Assembly: GCF_004402375.1 (NCBI RefSeq)
Contig: NZ_SOGJ01000019.1
Span: forward strand, 1-64,000
Length of the DNA stretch: 64,000 nt
DNA from: Cryobacterium breve
GTDB lineage: Bacteria > Actinomycetota > Actinomycetes > Actinomycetales > Microbacteriaceae
Reading direction: 5' to 3'
Under the pieces are notes generated by a model that saw nothing but the letters and a program-made list of their open reading frames with translations, had not been told where the DNA came from and made no database searches. This document shows, one piece after another, positions 8,411-19,562 of this stretch (position 1 is its first letter; each line of letters opens with the position of its first letter). The translations under genes were made by a program, and so were the position numbers.

Positions 8411-9091
8411 ATGAACGCACGCATTCTTGTCGTCGACGATGACACCGCGCTGGCCGAGATGATCGGCATCGTCCTGCACGCTGAGGGCTTCGATCCGGTC
8501 TTCTGCGCCGACGGTTCCCTGGCGCTGGAAGCCTTTCGCGCCGTCAAGCCGGACCTCGTCCTGCTCGACCTTATGCTGCCCGGCCTCGATGGCATCGAGG
8601 TGTGCAGTCTGATCCGCGCCGAGTCCGGAACGCCCATCATCATGCTGACGGCGCGAACCGACACCACGGATGTCGTCAAGGGCCTCGAATCCGGGGCCGA
8701 CGACTACATGGTCAAGCCGTTCAACCCCAAGGAGTTGGTCGCGCGCATCCGCACCCGGCTACGCCCGGTTCCAACGGAGATGCCGGCCAGCCTGCAGATC
8801 GGTGACCTGGTCGTGGATGCCGCCGGGCACGAGGTGCGGCGCGGCACACGGCAGATCAACCTCACTCCGCTCGAATTCGATCTGCTGCTCGCGCTCGCGT
8901 CCAAGCCCCAGCAGGTCTTCACCAGGGAAATGCTCCTCGAGCAGGTCTGGGGCTACCACTACAAGGCCGACACCCGCCTCGTCAACGTGCATGTCCAGCG
9001 TCTGCGCGCCAAGGTCGAAGACGACCCGGACAACCCTCGCATCGTGATGACGGTGCGCGGGGTCGGCTATCGGGCCGGCGCGGCCGGCTAG
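8411..9091 (+). CDS. mtrA: Response regulator MtrA
   Basis: 226 residues, OmpR/PhoB class. The receiver domain runs from 'ILVVDDDTALAEM' to about residue 120, with phosphoacceptor Asp53 in 'LVLLDLMLPG' and the conserved Thr and Lys in 'MLTARTD' and 'MVKPF'. The winged-helix DNA-binding domain follows ('LTPLEFDLLLALASKPQQVFTRE', 'VNVHVQRLRAKVE'). MtrA controls cell division, envelope and osmotic-response genes in actinobacteria. I chose ATG 8411 over an upstream GTG at 8396 because GGAAAAC lies at a suitable distance before it and the protein then matches the family N-terminus. It heads mtrA-mtrB-lpqB. Confidence 0.97.
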   Translation: MNARILVVDDDTALAEMIGIVLHAEGFDPVFCADGSLALEAFRAVKPDLVLLDLMLPGLDGIEVCSLIRAESGTPIIMLTARTDTTDVVKGLESGADDYMVKPFNPKELVARIRTRLRPVPTEMPASLQIGDLVVDAAGHEVRRGTRQINLTPLEFDLLLALASKPQQVFTREMLLEQVWGYHYKADTRLVNVHVQRLRAKVEDDPDNPRIVMTVRGVGYRAGAAG

Positions 9092-9098
9092 GTTTCAG

Positions 9099-10739
9099 AT
9101 GGTCGGGCGTACCGGGTTCAACCGCGGCATCTGGCGGGATTGGCGTTCCTGGCCCGCCAGAGTCGCTGGTCTGTGGCGTTCCTCGCTGCAGTTCCGCACC
9201 GTGACGATCACGGTCGCGCTCTCCGGAGTCGCCATCATGGTGGTCGGGGTCTACGTGTCCGTCAGTGTGGGCAACGACCTGTTCCAGTCCCGGCTGAACC
9301 AGGTTCTCGTCGAATCGAACCGGGCCACGACCGCCGCTCAGGGCATCTTCGACGCCTCGGACGCAGCCGACCGGGTAGAGGTGCAGACCCTGGTGGGTTC
9401 GGCCCGCACCCTGATCACCGCGGCATCTTCGTCTCAGCTGATCGCCATCTTCCGGGCGCCCGGGCAGGACGCCTCCACAGTGGCCCCCCAGGACTCCTCG
9501 TCGTTCGGCGCCTCCACCGGCGTGATCACGTCCGATTTGCGCGTGCAGGTGCAGGAGAACCGGGGCGAGCAGTTCTGGCAGTCGGTGACTCTGGCAACGG
9601 ATGACGGCGGCCAGGTCCCCGGGATCGTCGTCGGCTCGCAGCTCACCGTCCCGGTCGCCGGGCACTACGAGCTCTACATCGGCTATAGCCTGGCTGACGC
9701 CGAGGCGACCCTGGGCTTCGTGCAGCGCACCCTCGGTATCGCCGGCCTGGTGCTGGTCCTGCTGGTCGGGGCGGTGACCTGGATCGTGGTGCGCTTCGTG
9801 GTCACCCCCATCCGCGTCGCGGCGGCCACCAGTCAGCGGCTCGCCTCCGGCGATCTCGGCGTGCGCATCCCCGAGAAGGGCGAGGACGTCATCGCGACGC
9901 TGGCCCGATCCTTCAACGGCATGGCGGACAGCCTGCAGAGCCAAATCAAGGAACTCGCGGACCTGTCCGAGGTTCAGCAGCGCTTCGTGTCCGACGTCTC
10001 GCACGAGCTCCGCACCCCCTTGACGACGATCCGGCTCGCCGGCGACGTGCTCTTCGACCACCGGTCCACGTTCCCGCCGGCGGTGGAGCGCACGGCCGAA
10101 CTCCTGCACGCCCAAGTCGAGCGATTCGAACTCCTGCTCAGCGACCTGCTCGAGATCAGTAAGTACGACGCCGGTTCGGTGCAGTTGGAGACCGAACCGA
10201 CCAACCTCGTCCACCTGGCCGAGGACGCCATCGATGGTTTGCGCTCCCTCGGAGATTCGAAGGGAACGGTGCTGACCCTCGTGGCCCCGGGCGGGCACCT
10301 CGACGCGGACGTGGACCCCCGCCGCATCCGTCGGATCATGCACAATCTGATCGGCAACGCCATTGAGCACGGGGAAGGCAAGCCGATCATCGTGTCCGTC
10401 GACAGCAACGAGAGCGCGGTTGCCCTGTCGGTCCGCGACTACGGCCTGGGCATGAGCCAAGCGGAGATAGCCCACGTTTTCGACCGGTTCTGGCGGGCCG
10501 ACCCGTCGCGCAAGCGCACCATCGGCGGCACCGGCCTCGGACTCTCCATTTCCCTCGAGGACGCAGCCGTGCACGGCGGGTGGCTGCAGGTCTGGTCGCA
10601 CCCAGGGGAGGGTTCCTGTTTCCGGCTGACCCTTCCTCGCACGGCACGCGGAACTCTGACGAGCTCGCCCAGCCCCTTGCCGCCGGCAGACGCGGCCGGT
10701 GGCACGGGTCGCTCCGAGACGGGGGGACACTATGCGTAG
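9099..10739 (+). CDS. mtrB: Sensor histidine kinase MtrB
   Basis: 546 residues. Membrane segments lie near 32-56 and 208-232, enclosing an extracytoplasmic sensor region of about 150 residues. A HAMP linker follows ('RFVVTPIRVAAATSQRLASGDLGVRI'), then HisKA with phospho-His302 in 'SDVSHELRTPL', and HATPase_c with N-box 'NLIGNAIEHGEG' and G-box 'GGTGLGLS'. It phosphorylates MtrA. The gap to mtrA is 7 bp, and lpqB starts within its last codons, so the three genes form one operon. Confidence 0.97.
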   Translation: MVGRTGFNRGIWRDWRSWPARVAGLWRSSLQFRTVTITVALSGVAIMVVGVYVSVSVGNDLFQSRLNQVLVESNRATTAAQGIFDASDAADRVEVQTLVGSARTLITAASSSQLIAIFRAPGQDASTVAPQDSSSFGASTGVITSDLRVQVQENRGEQFWQSVTLATDDGGQVPGIVVGSQLTVPVAGHYELYIGYSLADAEATLGFVQRTLGIAGLVLVLLVGAVTWIVVRFVVTPIRVAAATSQRLASGDLGVRIPEKGEDVIATLARSFNGMADSLQSQIKELADLSEVQQRFVSDVSHELRTPLTTIRLAGDVLFDHRSTFPPAVERTAELLHAQVERFELLLSDLLEISKYDAGSVQLETEPTNLVHLAEDAIDGLRSLGDSKGTVLTLVAPGGHLDADVDPRRIRRIMHNLIGNAIEHGEGKPIIVSVDSNESAVALSVRDYGLGMSQAEIAHVFDRFWRADPSRKRTIGGTGLGLSISLEDAAVHGGWLQVWSHPGEGSCFRLTLPRTARGTLTSSPSPLPPADAAGGTGRSETGGHYA

Positions 10740-12414
10740 ACGCGCCCGGATGGTCGCGGGGCTGGTCGCACTCGCGGTGGCATTGACCGGATGTTCCGGA
10801 ATCCCGCGTGACGGGGGAGTGCGGGAGGGGCAGACCGTGCAGCCCGGCACCACCCCGGCACCTGTCTTCTTGCCGTCGCGACCCCAGAAAGACGCCACCC
10901 CGGAGGCGATCCTGCGCGGTTTCATCGACGCCGCGACGAGCCCAGACGACGACTACGCGATCGCCCGGGAATTCCTGGCTCCCAGCTTCAGCACCAGCTG
11001 GGAGCCAGACTCCGGTGTGACGGTCGACGACGCGACCGGGCGCAGCATCGTGGCCGTCGGCGAAGAGCAGATGCAGTTCTCGGTGAACCCGGTCGCCGAA
11101 GTGGATGCCCGCGGCGAGTACCGCGAGGTCGAGTCGTCCACCGCGGTTGCGCTGCGCTACCAGTTCGTGAAGGTCGGCGGCCAGTGGCGCATCGGCGCAG
11201 CACCCAACGGAACCGTCATCGACCGCAATATCTTCCAGGATGTCTTCACCTCCCAGGCGCTGTACTTCTTCGACCCGGGATACAGCTATCTCGTGCCGGA
11301 CCTGCGCTGGTACCCACGCGGCGGGGCCACCCTGACCAAAATCGTCAATGGTCTGCTCGAGGGCCCGAGTCCCTGGCTCGCCGGGGCCGTTGTGACAGCC
11401 TTTCCCGAAGGCACAACGCTCACCGCGGACGCCGTGCAGGTCATCGCCCGCGACGCCAAGGTCGATCTCAACAGCGAAGCCCTGAACGCCGACAGGGTCA
11501 CCCTGCAGCGGATGAAGGCCCAGCTATCGGCCAGCCTCCCGGCCGGCCTGTCCGCGACCGTCACCATCAACCGCAATATGCAGGACATCGGCGAGCTCAC
11601 CGCGAACGCCCCGGCCGTGAACCCCCGCGTCGACGCTCGGGCGCTGATCCTGCGGGATGGAGAGTTCGGCTTTCTCGCGGCGAGCGGCTCGTCGGTCACG
11701 CCGATCGCTGGACTGTCCGGTTCGGTCTCCGACCTGAGCCCGCTCTCAGTCACACTGTCACCCGGCCAGACGGCGGCCGCCGTGCTGACCGGAGCCGGTG
11801 TCTTCGGTGTGCGCGTCGGCGACGACCCGGTGCTGCTCGATCCGCGGCAGGGTTTGATCGGGCCCTCCATCGACAACTACGGCTTCGTCTGGTCACTCCC
11901 CGCCGACCGTCCGGGGGAATTGTTCGTCTACGGTCCGAACGGTGACGCGACTGCCGTGCCCACCCCGTGGCCGGAAGCATCCGCGATCCGGTCTCTGCGC
12001 GTGTCCCGCGACGGCGCCCGGCTGATCGCCCTGCTCCAGTCCGGCGCCGACAGCCGATTCGTCGTCGCCGCGATCACCCGGGACGAGACCACGCCGGTTG
12101 CCCTGGGTGACGCGGTACTGCTGAGTCAGACCGCGGGCGTCGCGGTGGACGCGGCCTGGATCGACGAGCTCACCGTGGCCTCCCTGACCCTGCTGCCCAC
12201 GGGCGAAGAACGTATCGTGGCCCTGCAACTCGGAGGCCTCAGCTCGCGCCTCGAGTCGGCTCCGAACAGTCTCACCATCGTGGGCAGCAACAACCTGCGG
12301 GACCTGCGCGCCCTCTCCTCCACGGGTGGTCTTCTCGTGCAGCGCGGAGCGGGCTGGCAGGAACGCCTCGGGGGAGTCGGGCTTCTGGCCACGCAACAGG
12401 GCATCGGCGGTTAG
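10732..12414 (+). CDS. lpqB: Lipoprotein LpqB
   Basis: 560 residues. The signal peptide has a lipobox LTGC with lipidated Cys21, preceded by an arginine-rich n-region and a short hydrophobic core. A GerMN-type (sporulation/germination) domain lies around residues 190-310 and a beta-propeller-like C-terminal half follows. LpqB interacts with the MtrB sensor and modulates MtrA-MtrB signalling in mycobacteria. The chosen ATG overlaps the mtrB stop by 8 bp and has a G-rich ribosome binding site inside mtrB; an earlier in-frame start would give an unlikely signal peptide. Confidence 0.95.
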   Translation: MRRRARMVAGLVALAVALTGCSGIPRDGGVREGQTVQPGTTPAPVFLPSRPQKDATPEAILRGFIDAATSPDDDYAIAREFLAPSFSTSWEPDSGVTVDDATGRSIVAVGEEQMQFSVNPVAEVDARGEYREVESSTAVALRYQFVKVGGQWRIGAAPNGTVIDRNIFQDVFTSQALYFFDPGYSYLVPDLRWYPRGGATLTKIVNGLLEGPSPWLAGAVVTAFPEGTTLTADAVQVIARDAKVDLNSEALNADRVTLQRMKAQLSASLPAGLSATVTINRNMQDIGELTANAPAVNPRVDARALILRDGEFGFLAASGSSVTPIAGLSGSVSDLSPLSVTLSPGQTAAAVLTGAGVFGVRVGDDPVLLDPRQGLIGPSIDNYGFVWSLPADRPGELFVYGPNGDATAVPTPWPEASAIRSLRVSRDGARLIALLQSGADSRFVVAAITRDETTPVALGDAVLLSQTAGVAVDAAWIDELTVASLTLLPTGEERIVALQLGGLSSRLESAPNSLTIVGSNNLRDLRALSSTGGLLVQRGAGWQERLGGVGLLATQQGIGG

Positions 12415-12500
12415 CTCCTCCACCGTCCCCCCGGACGCCGGTTCTGCACCGGCTGGCTGCCCGGCCCCGGACGCGGCCGACAAAAGTCCACGCTGGCAGG

Positions 12501-13184
12501 ATGCGCACCCCAGACGCACTCTCCCGGGCCGCCCTCGACGCGTGGTCGGTGGTGATGCCCACCGAGTGCAGCGGCTGTGGTGCGCCCGACCGTGCCCTGT
12601 GCCAGGCCTGCCTGGCCGCGCTCATACCCCGGGTGCACAGCTCCGAACGATCGGGCGTTCTGGTGTGGTCGGCTCTGGACTACTCCGGCGTGGCCAGACG
12701 GGTTTTGGGGGCCTTCAAGGACGGAGGTCGAACGGATGCCGCGGGCGCGCTCGCCGGGCCGCTGCGCATCGTCGTGGCAGCAACCCTCGCCCATGTGGAG
12801 CAGGCAGGACCGGGCATCCACCTCGTGACGGTTCCCTCCTCGCGCCGGGCGTGGCGCATCCGTGGCTACCACCCCGTAGATCTGCTGCTTGGGCGTGCAG
12901 GTTTCCGGGCCACCCGGGTGCTCCGCACTCTGGCCGAGACGCAGGATCAGGTGGGCCTGGGGTTCGAGGCCAGAGGCCGGAACCGTGCCGGCTCCCTGGT
13001 GGCCCTGCGTCGACTCGACGGCTTCCGCGCCCTGATCGTCGACGACATCCTGACGACCGGCGCCACCGTGCTTGAGGCACGACGCGCCGTGCTGCACGCG
13101 GGCGGTGAAGTCGTCGGCGTCGCAACAGTGGCGGAAACACGGCGTCGTTTCCCGGCCCTCCAAAGTTCATCGGAAACTGATTGA
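12501..13184 (+). CDS. ComF family phosphoribosyltransferase-like protein
   Basis: 227 residues. An N-terminal zinc-finger-like Cys cluster ('CSGCGAPDRALCQAC', about residues 23-37) is followed by a PRTase-like domain with the PRPP loop 'ALIVDDILTTGATV' (about 185-198). ComF proteins support DNA uptake in competent bacteria; in actinobacteria the role is unproven. It corresponds by position to Rv3242c of M. tuberculosis. It lies 86 bp after lpqB and about 100 bp before hpf. The start is the ATG giving MRTPDALSRAAL. Confidence 0.9.
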   Translation: MRTPDALSRAALDAWSVVMPTECSGCGAPDRALCQACLAALIPRVHSSERSGVLVWSALDYSGVARRVLGAFKDGGRTDAAGALAGPLRIVVAATLAHVEQAGPGIHLVTVPSSRRAWRIRGYHPVDLLLGRAGFRATRVLRTLAETQDQVGLGFEARGRNRAGSLVALRRLDGFRALIVDDILTTGATVLEARRAVLHAGGEVVGVATVAETRRRFPALQSSSETD

Positions 13185-13283
13185 CAAAAGGCTGTGACTT
13201 ATCCGGCCTGCACGGCTACGGTGGTCCTAAAGGCGCGTAATAATCGCCCGGATATGGGCGGTTCGCCAGATCTGGAGGTCGTC

Positions 13284-13988
13284 ATGGAAACAAACATCGT
13301 TGGACGAAACCTAGGGATCACTGATCGTTTCCGGGAGTATGCCACCGAGAAGGCCGAAAAGGTCGCCGGTCTCGCGGACAAGGCGTTGGCTCTCGAAATC
13401 AAGCTCAGTCGTCACCGTGAGAAGAACGGTGCCACGGGCAATGACCGGGTCGAATTGACCCTGATCGGCAAGGGCCCGGTGGTACGGGCCGAGGCCGACG
13501 GCTCCGATAAGTACGCGGCGTTCGACGTCGCCCTGGGACGGCTGCTCGAGCGCGTGCGCCGGGCCAAGGACCGTCAGAAGCTGCACCGCGGCGGAGCCCA
13601 CCGTCCTATTTCGCTGCACGACGCGGCATCCGTCGACTTCAGCGTGGTGGATATCAAGCCGGCCGACGCTGAGGTTCTCGAGCGGGTGCGCACCGGCGCG
13701 ATCCCCGTCGTGACCTCGGAAACGCCCGCGGCCGAAGAACCGGAAGACGTCTACAACCCCGTCGTCATCCGACGCAAGGTTTTCGCGGCGGCTCCGATGA
13801 CCGTCGACGACGCGCTGTACTTCATGGAACTCGTCGGCCACGACTTCTACCTGTTCCAGGATGCGGAGACGAAGCGTCCGAGCGTCGTCTACCGGCGCAA
13901 GGGCTGGGACTACGGCGTGATCGAACTGGACGAGAATGCCGCTGACCGCGGGGAGGTCGCGCAGTCCGCCCGCGAGCGCAGCAACTGA
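13284..13988 (+). CDS. hpf: Long-form ribosome hibernation promoting factor
   Basis: 234 residues. The N-terminal HPF/RaiA domain (about 1-110, 'METNIVGRNLGITDRFREY') binds the 30S decoding region. The C-terminal dimerisation domain (about 165-225, 'APMTVDDALYFMELVGHDFYLFQD') is typical of the long form that drives 100S dimer formation. TGGAGGTC at 13273-13280 sits just upstream of the chosen ATG and decides the start over an in-frame start 90 bp upstream. It lies directly before secA, as in other actinobacteria. Confidence 0.96.
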   Translation: METNIVGRNLGITDRFREYATEKAEKVAGLADKALALEIKLSRHREKNGATGNDRVELTLIGKGPVVRAEADGSDKYAAFDVALGRLLERVRRAKDRQKLHRGGAHRPISLHDAASVDFSVVDIKPADAEVLERVRTGAIPVVTSETPAAEEPEDVYNPVVIRRKVFAAAPMTVDDALYFMELVGHDFYLFQDAETKRPSVVYRRKGWDYGVIELDENAADRGEVAQSARERSN

Positions 13989-14002
13989 CCATCTAGCCTT
14001 GT

Positions 14003-14008
14003 TATAGT
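14003..14008 (+). promoter_or_regulatory. Possible secA -10 box
   Basis: TATAGT lies in the 100-bp gap between hpf and secA, about 80 bp before the secA start. I cannot identify a convincing -35 box. Confidence 0.35.
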
Positions 14009-14088
14009 TGCCGCATGCCGGACGCTGTGAGCGTGCGGCAACGACGACAGGCGTGTGCACACGCCGTGACGACTAGTGGAGTGCATTC

Positions 14089-16896
<2,808 letters not shown>

Positions 16897-16907
16897 CCTG
16901 CGGGACA

Positions 16908-16947
16908 CAAACGGGCGCCCTCTCCCTCGGGAGCGGGCGCCCGTTTG
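16908..16947 (+). terminator. secA terminator
   Basis: Perfect 13-bp arms (CAAACGGGCGCCC and its complement) with a 14-nt loop, beginning 11 bp after the secA stop. The run after the stem is not T-rich. It could serve the converging MFS gene as well. Confidence 0.75.
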
Positions 16948-16992
16948 CGTCTCGGTGTCCCACCGGTCACGGCACCGACGGCGGGTGCCCGT

Positions 16993-18348
16993 TCAGTCCT
17001 CCAGCGACTCGCCCCGCTTCTCCGGTAGCCCGAGCGCACCGAGTGCCGCGATCACGAAGAACAGTGCGAAGACCGCGAACAGAAGCGCTGTCCCGCCCGT
17101 CTCGCGCAGCAGGGGCACGGCCAGTGGAGCCACGATTGCGGCGATCCGTCCGATGCCGGCGGCCCAGCCGGCGCCCGTGGCACGGATTCGAGTGGGGTAC
17201 AGCTCCGGGGTCACCGCGTACAGCGCTCCCCATGCACCGAGGTTGAAGAATGAGAGCAGCATGCCAGCACCGATCACCTGAGTGGCATCGCCGGCGGCTC
17301 CGAAAAGCGCCGCCGAGACTGCCGAGCCGATCAGGAAGACGGCCAGGGTTCTGCGTCGACCCCACCGCTCGATGAGGAATGCCGAGGCGGCATAGCCCGG
17401 CAGTTGTGCGACGGTGATGATCAGCGTGTACGCGAATGAGCGAACGAGCGAGTATCCCGAGGCAACCAGAATGGTCGGGAGCCAGATGAAGGCCCCGTAG
17501 TAGGAGAAGTTCACGCAGAACCAGACCAGCCACAACGCCCCGGTTCGGCGACGCAGGCCAGGCGACCACAGTGCGGTGACGCCCGTCCGAAAATCGGACA
17601 GACGTGTCCTCTGACCCGTCGTTGCGGGGGGAACGGGATTATTCACCTCGGTGTACGAGATCCCGGCGGACGTTTCGAAGCGTCTGACGGTCGATTCCGC
17701 CTCGAGGAGGCGGCCGCGGGACTCCAGGAAGCGAACCGACTCCGGCAGCCTCAGACGCACGACCACCGCGTAGACAGCCGGGGCTGCTCCGACAGCCAGA
17801 GCCCAGCGCCATCCGTCGGACGAAGCCGGAATGATCAGGAACCCGATGACTGCGGACACGGTCCAACCGATGGCCCAGAACGATTCGAGGATGACGATAA
17901 TGCGGCCACGAATACGTGGCGGCGCGAATTCGCTCACGAGTGTCGAGGCGACCGGAAGCTCACCACCGAGCCCGAGTCCGACGACGAATCTCCACGCGAT
18001 GAGAACGGCCACAGTCTCGGACAATGCCGAGGCTCCTGTGGCAAGTCCATAGACGAGGAGGGTGAGTGCGAAGACCTGGCGCCGACCGATGCGATCGGCC
18101 AGCAGGCCACCGAGAACGGCCCCAATGGCCATGCCGATGAACCCGGCTGATGCGATCCAGGACAGTTCCACGTCGCTGGCCGACCATTGCACCGCCAGTT
18201 GCGCGAGGACGAACGAGATGAGTCCAACGTCCATCGCATCCAAAGCCCAGCCCAGACCGGACCCGACGAGCACACCGCGATGCTCCCGAGTGAAAGGGAG
18301 TGCATCCAATCGCTCGGACCGGCTCGGGCGTGCGCGAATTTCTGCCAT
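16993..18348 (-). CDS. MFS transporter, metabolite:proton symporter type
   Basis: 451 residues with 12 predicted membrane segments. The loop 2-3 signature 'GGLLADRIGRRQVF' and the loop 8-9 counterpart 'FLIERWGRRRTLAVF' are clear, as is 'GLGLGGELPVASTLVSEFAP' in segment 4-5. The pattern resembles the NiaP/SVOP group, whose members move niacin, aromatic acids or other small acids. The substrate cannot be told from the sequence. It is the first gene of the accessory region, convergent with secA, and no catabolic genes lie next to it. Confidence 0.88.
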   Translation of the reverse strand: MAEIRARPSRSERLDALPFTREHRGVLVGSGLGWALDAMDVGLISFVLAQLAVQWSASDVELSWIASAGFIGMAIGAVLGGLLADRIGRRQVFALTLLVYGLATGASALSETVAVLIAWRFVVGLGLGGELPVASTLVSEFAPPRIRGRIIVILESFWAIGWTVSAVIGFLIIPASSDGWRWALAVGAAPAVYAVVVRLRLPESVRFLESRGRLLEAESTVRRFETSAGISYTEVNNPVPPATTGQRTRLSDFRTGVTALWSPGLRRRTGALWLVWFCVNFSYYGAFIWLPTILVASGYSLVRSFAYTLIITVAQLPGYAASAFLIERWGRRRTLAVFLIGSAVSAALFGAAGDATQVIGAGMLLSFFNLGAWGALYAVTPELYPTRIRATGAGWAAGIGRIAAIVAPLAVPLLRETGGTALLFAVFALFFVIAALGALGLPEKRGESLED

Positions 18349-18444
18349 CAGGTTTCCAATTCAGCATTAGCGATTAGAAGGTGAACTGAGAATGAAGCGT
18401 CCACTGGATAATCGAACTTTACTGCAGCGACGAAGACGTCCGGG

Positions 18445-18915
18445 GTGAACCCTTCGTGCGTGCGGGGCAGGGATGTCCGCCGCGAGGCCATCGTCGTTCC
18501 TGAGGGAGAGCGTGGGTTGGGGTCTCTACGTGGTGACCCGGATCGTGCTCAGCGTGGTTCGGGAACAGATCCGGCCGGGCTCCGCAACCGCCCTGTCGGT
18601 CGCCGTGTTGACCACCCTCGCTGTTACCGGGCCCGTTGCGTTGTCTTGCCGTCGGACACGTGTCCTGAGCGCTCTCGTCATGGTGCTTTCAAGTTCGGAC
18701 TCGGGCACTTCGGCCTTTTCCAGCTTCACTCACTCAGCGGTACGGTGGGAGCGCTGGCTTTCACAATGCCAGGGTGGGATCTCGCCAGCAACAGCCTCAT
18801 CGCCGGGCTCGGCTTGTTTTTCACCGCGGCAGCGATCTGGTGGTGGCCGGAAAGTCGCGCCGCCCCTGCCGGCACCGGCACGTGGCTCAAGACACGTGAA
18901 GAGATGACTCCATGA
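18445..18915 (+). pseudogene. Broken membrane protein gene, family unclear
   Basis: Hydrophobic, membrane-like sequence is split between two reading frames. One frame has 'VGWGLYVVTRIVLSVV' and following hydrophobic residues near 18510-18690. Another continues from about 18690 with 'FGLFQLHSLSGTVGALAF' and 'NSLIAGLGLFFTAAAIWWWPE'. The switch suggests a frameshift in one former gene. The second part faintly recalls VanZ-like proteins, but I would not assign it. It lies in about 1.2 kb with no intact gene. Confidence 0.35.
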
Positions 18916-19225
18916 AGAGATAACTCGCGCTCGGGATCGGCTTGATCGGCGCGGGGGTCCTCACTTTCTCGCTGGTTGTCTTCGGGCTGGGTGCGGCGGA
19001 GACGTTGAATCCCGAAGTCCCGGGGTCGCCATCCACCCACATGGCTGCAGCCGCCGTTGTTCCCACCGACGATCTGCCCCCGTCACCAACCGATACCCCG
19101 GCAACGTTGAATGTGTCGGGAACGTGGGAAACGGCCGCGATCGAGCCGACCGACAGCGTCGATCCAATGGCGTCCGACGCCTGTGACACCGGAGGTGGCG
19201 CCGACTACCACTGGGACGACGCTGG
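18912..19225 (+). pseudogene. Broken gene for a membrane-anchored or secreted protein
   Basis: The frame opens as ATG-Lys-Arg and is stopped at once by TAA (18921). It then continues in the same frame with a signal-like hydrophobic stretch ('LALGIGLIGAGVLTFSLVVF') and a Pro/Thr/Asp-rich tail. The order n-region, hydrophobic core, low-complexity linker looks like the start of an exported protein, with the early stop as a point mutation. The frame then merges into unrelated sequence at the permease fragment. Confidence 0.4.
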
Positions 19226-19557
19226 ATGCTCGTGCTCGTGCTCGGCTTGTCGATTCTCTCGCAGGTGCTGCTCATTCCGGTGAGTCAGATGCTCAGATCA
19301 ATCGGCTGGCTCAGCACCTACCAGGGCCTCATTATCTCTAACGTCGCCTTCTACGTTCCCTGTGCCGTACTGATCTTCTCGCAATTCGTACGACGCATTC
19401 CCGTCGAGCTGGACGAGGCTGCGGCGATCGATGGGGCCGGAGCCCTGCGCACGTACGTCACCATCATCGTCCCGCTGATGCGCCGGCGGCGGCGAGCGTC
19501 ACAATGTTCGTGAGAATCTGGATCTGGATCTGGGAAGACTCCGTGAATCCGCGTCGC
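19226..19557 (+). pseudogene. CUT1-type sugar ABC transporter permease fragment (frameshifted)
   Basis: The readable part contains the MalG-type permease EAA loop 'DEAAAIDGAGALRTYVTIIVP' and the preceding 'GLIISNVAFYVPCAVLIFSQFVRRIP'. Near 19485 the frame shifts by one base inside a run of GGC/CGG repeats. The next frame continues as 'ASVTMFVRIWIWIWEDSVNP', which matches the usual 'VTIFVFIWIWNDFxNP'. One extra Ile-Trp pair comes from a repeated ATCTGG hexamer. About 100 N-terminal residues and the C-terminal membrane segments are missing. No binding protein or partner permease remains. Confidence 0.7.
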
Positions 19558-19562
19558 CCGCG

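Noticed and set aside
8982..10925. 647-codon open frame antisense to mtrB
   Set aside because: A high-GC shadow of a clear histidine kinase gene. Its translation is low-complexity and matches nothing.
18690..18880. VanZ-family domain in the broken membrane gene
   Set aside because: Only a faint resemblance ('NSLIAGLGLF' to a VanZ-like pattern). It is too weak to assign.
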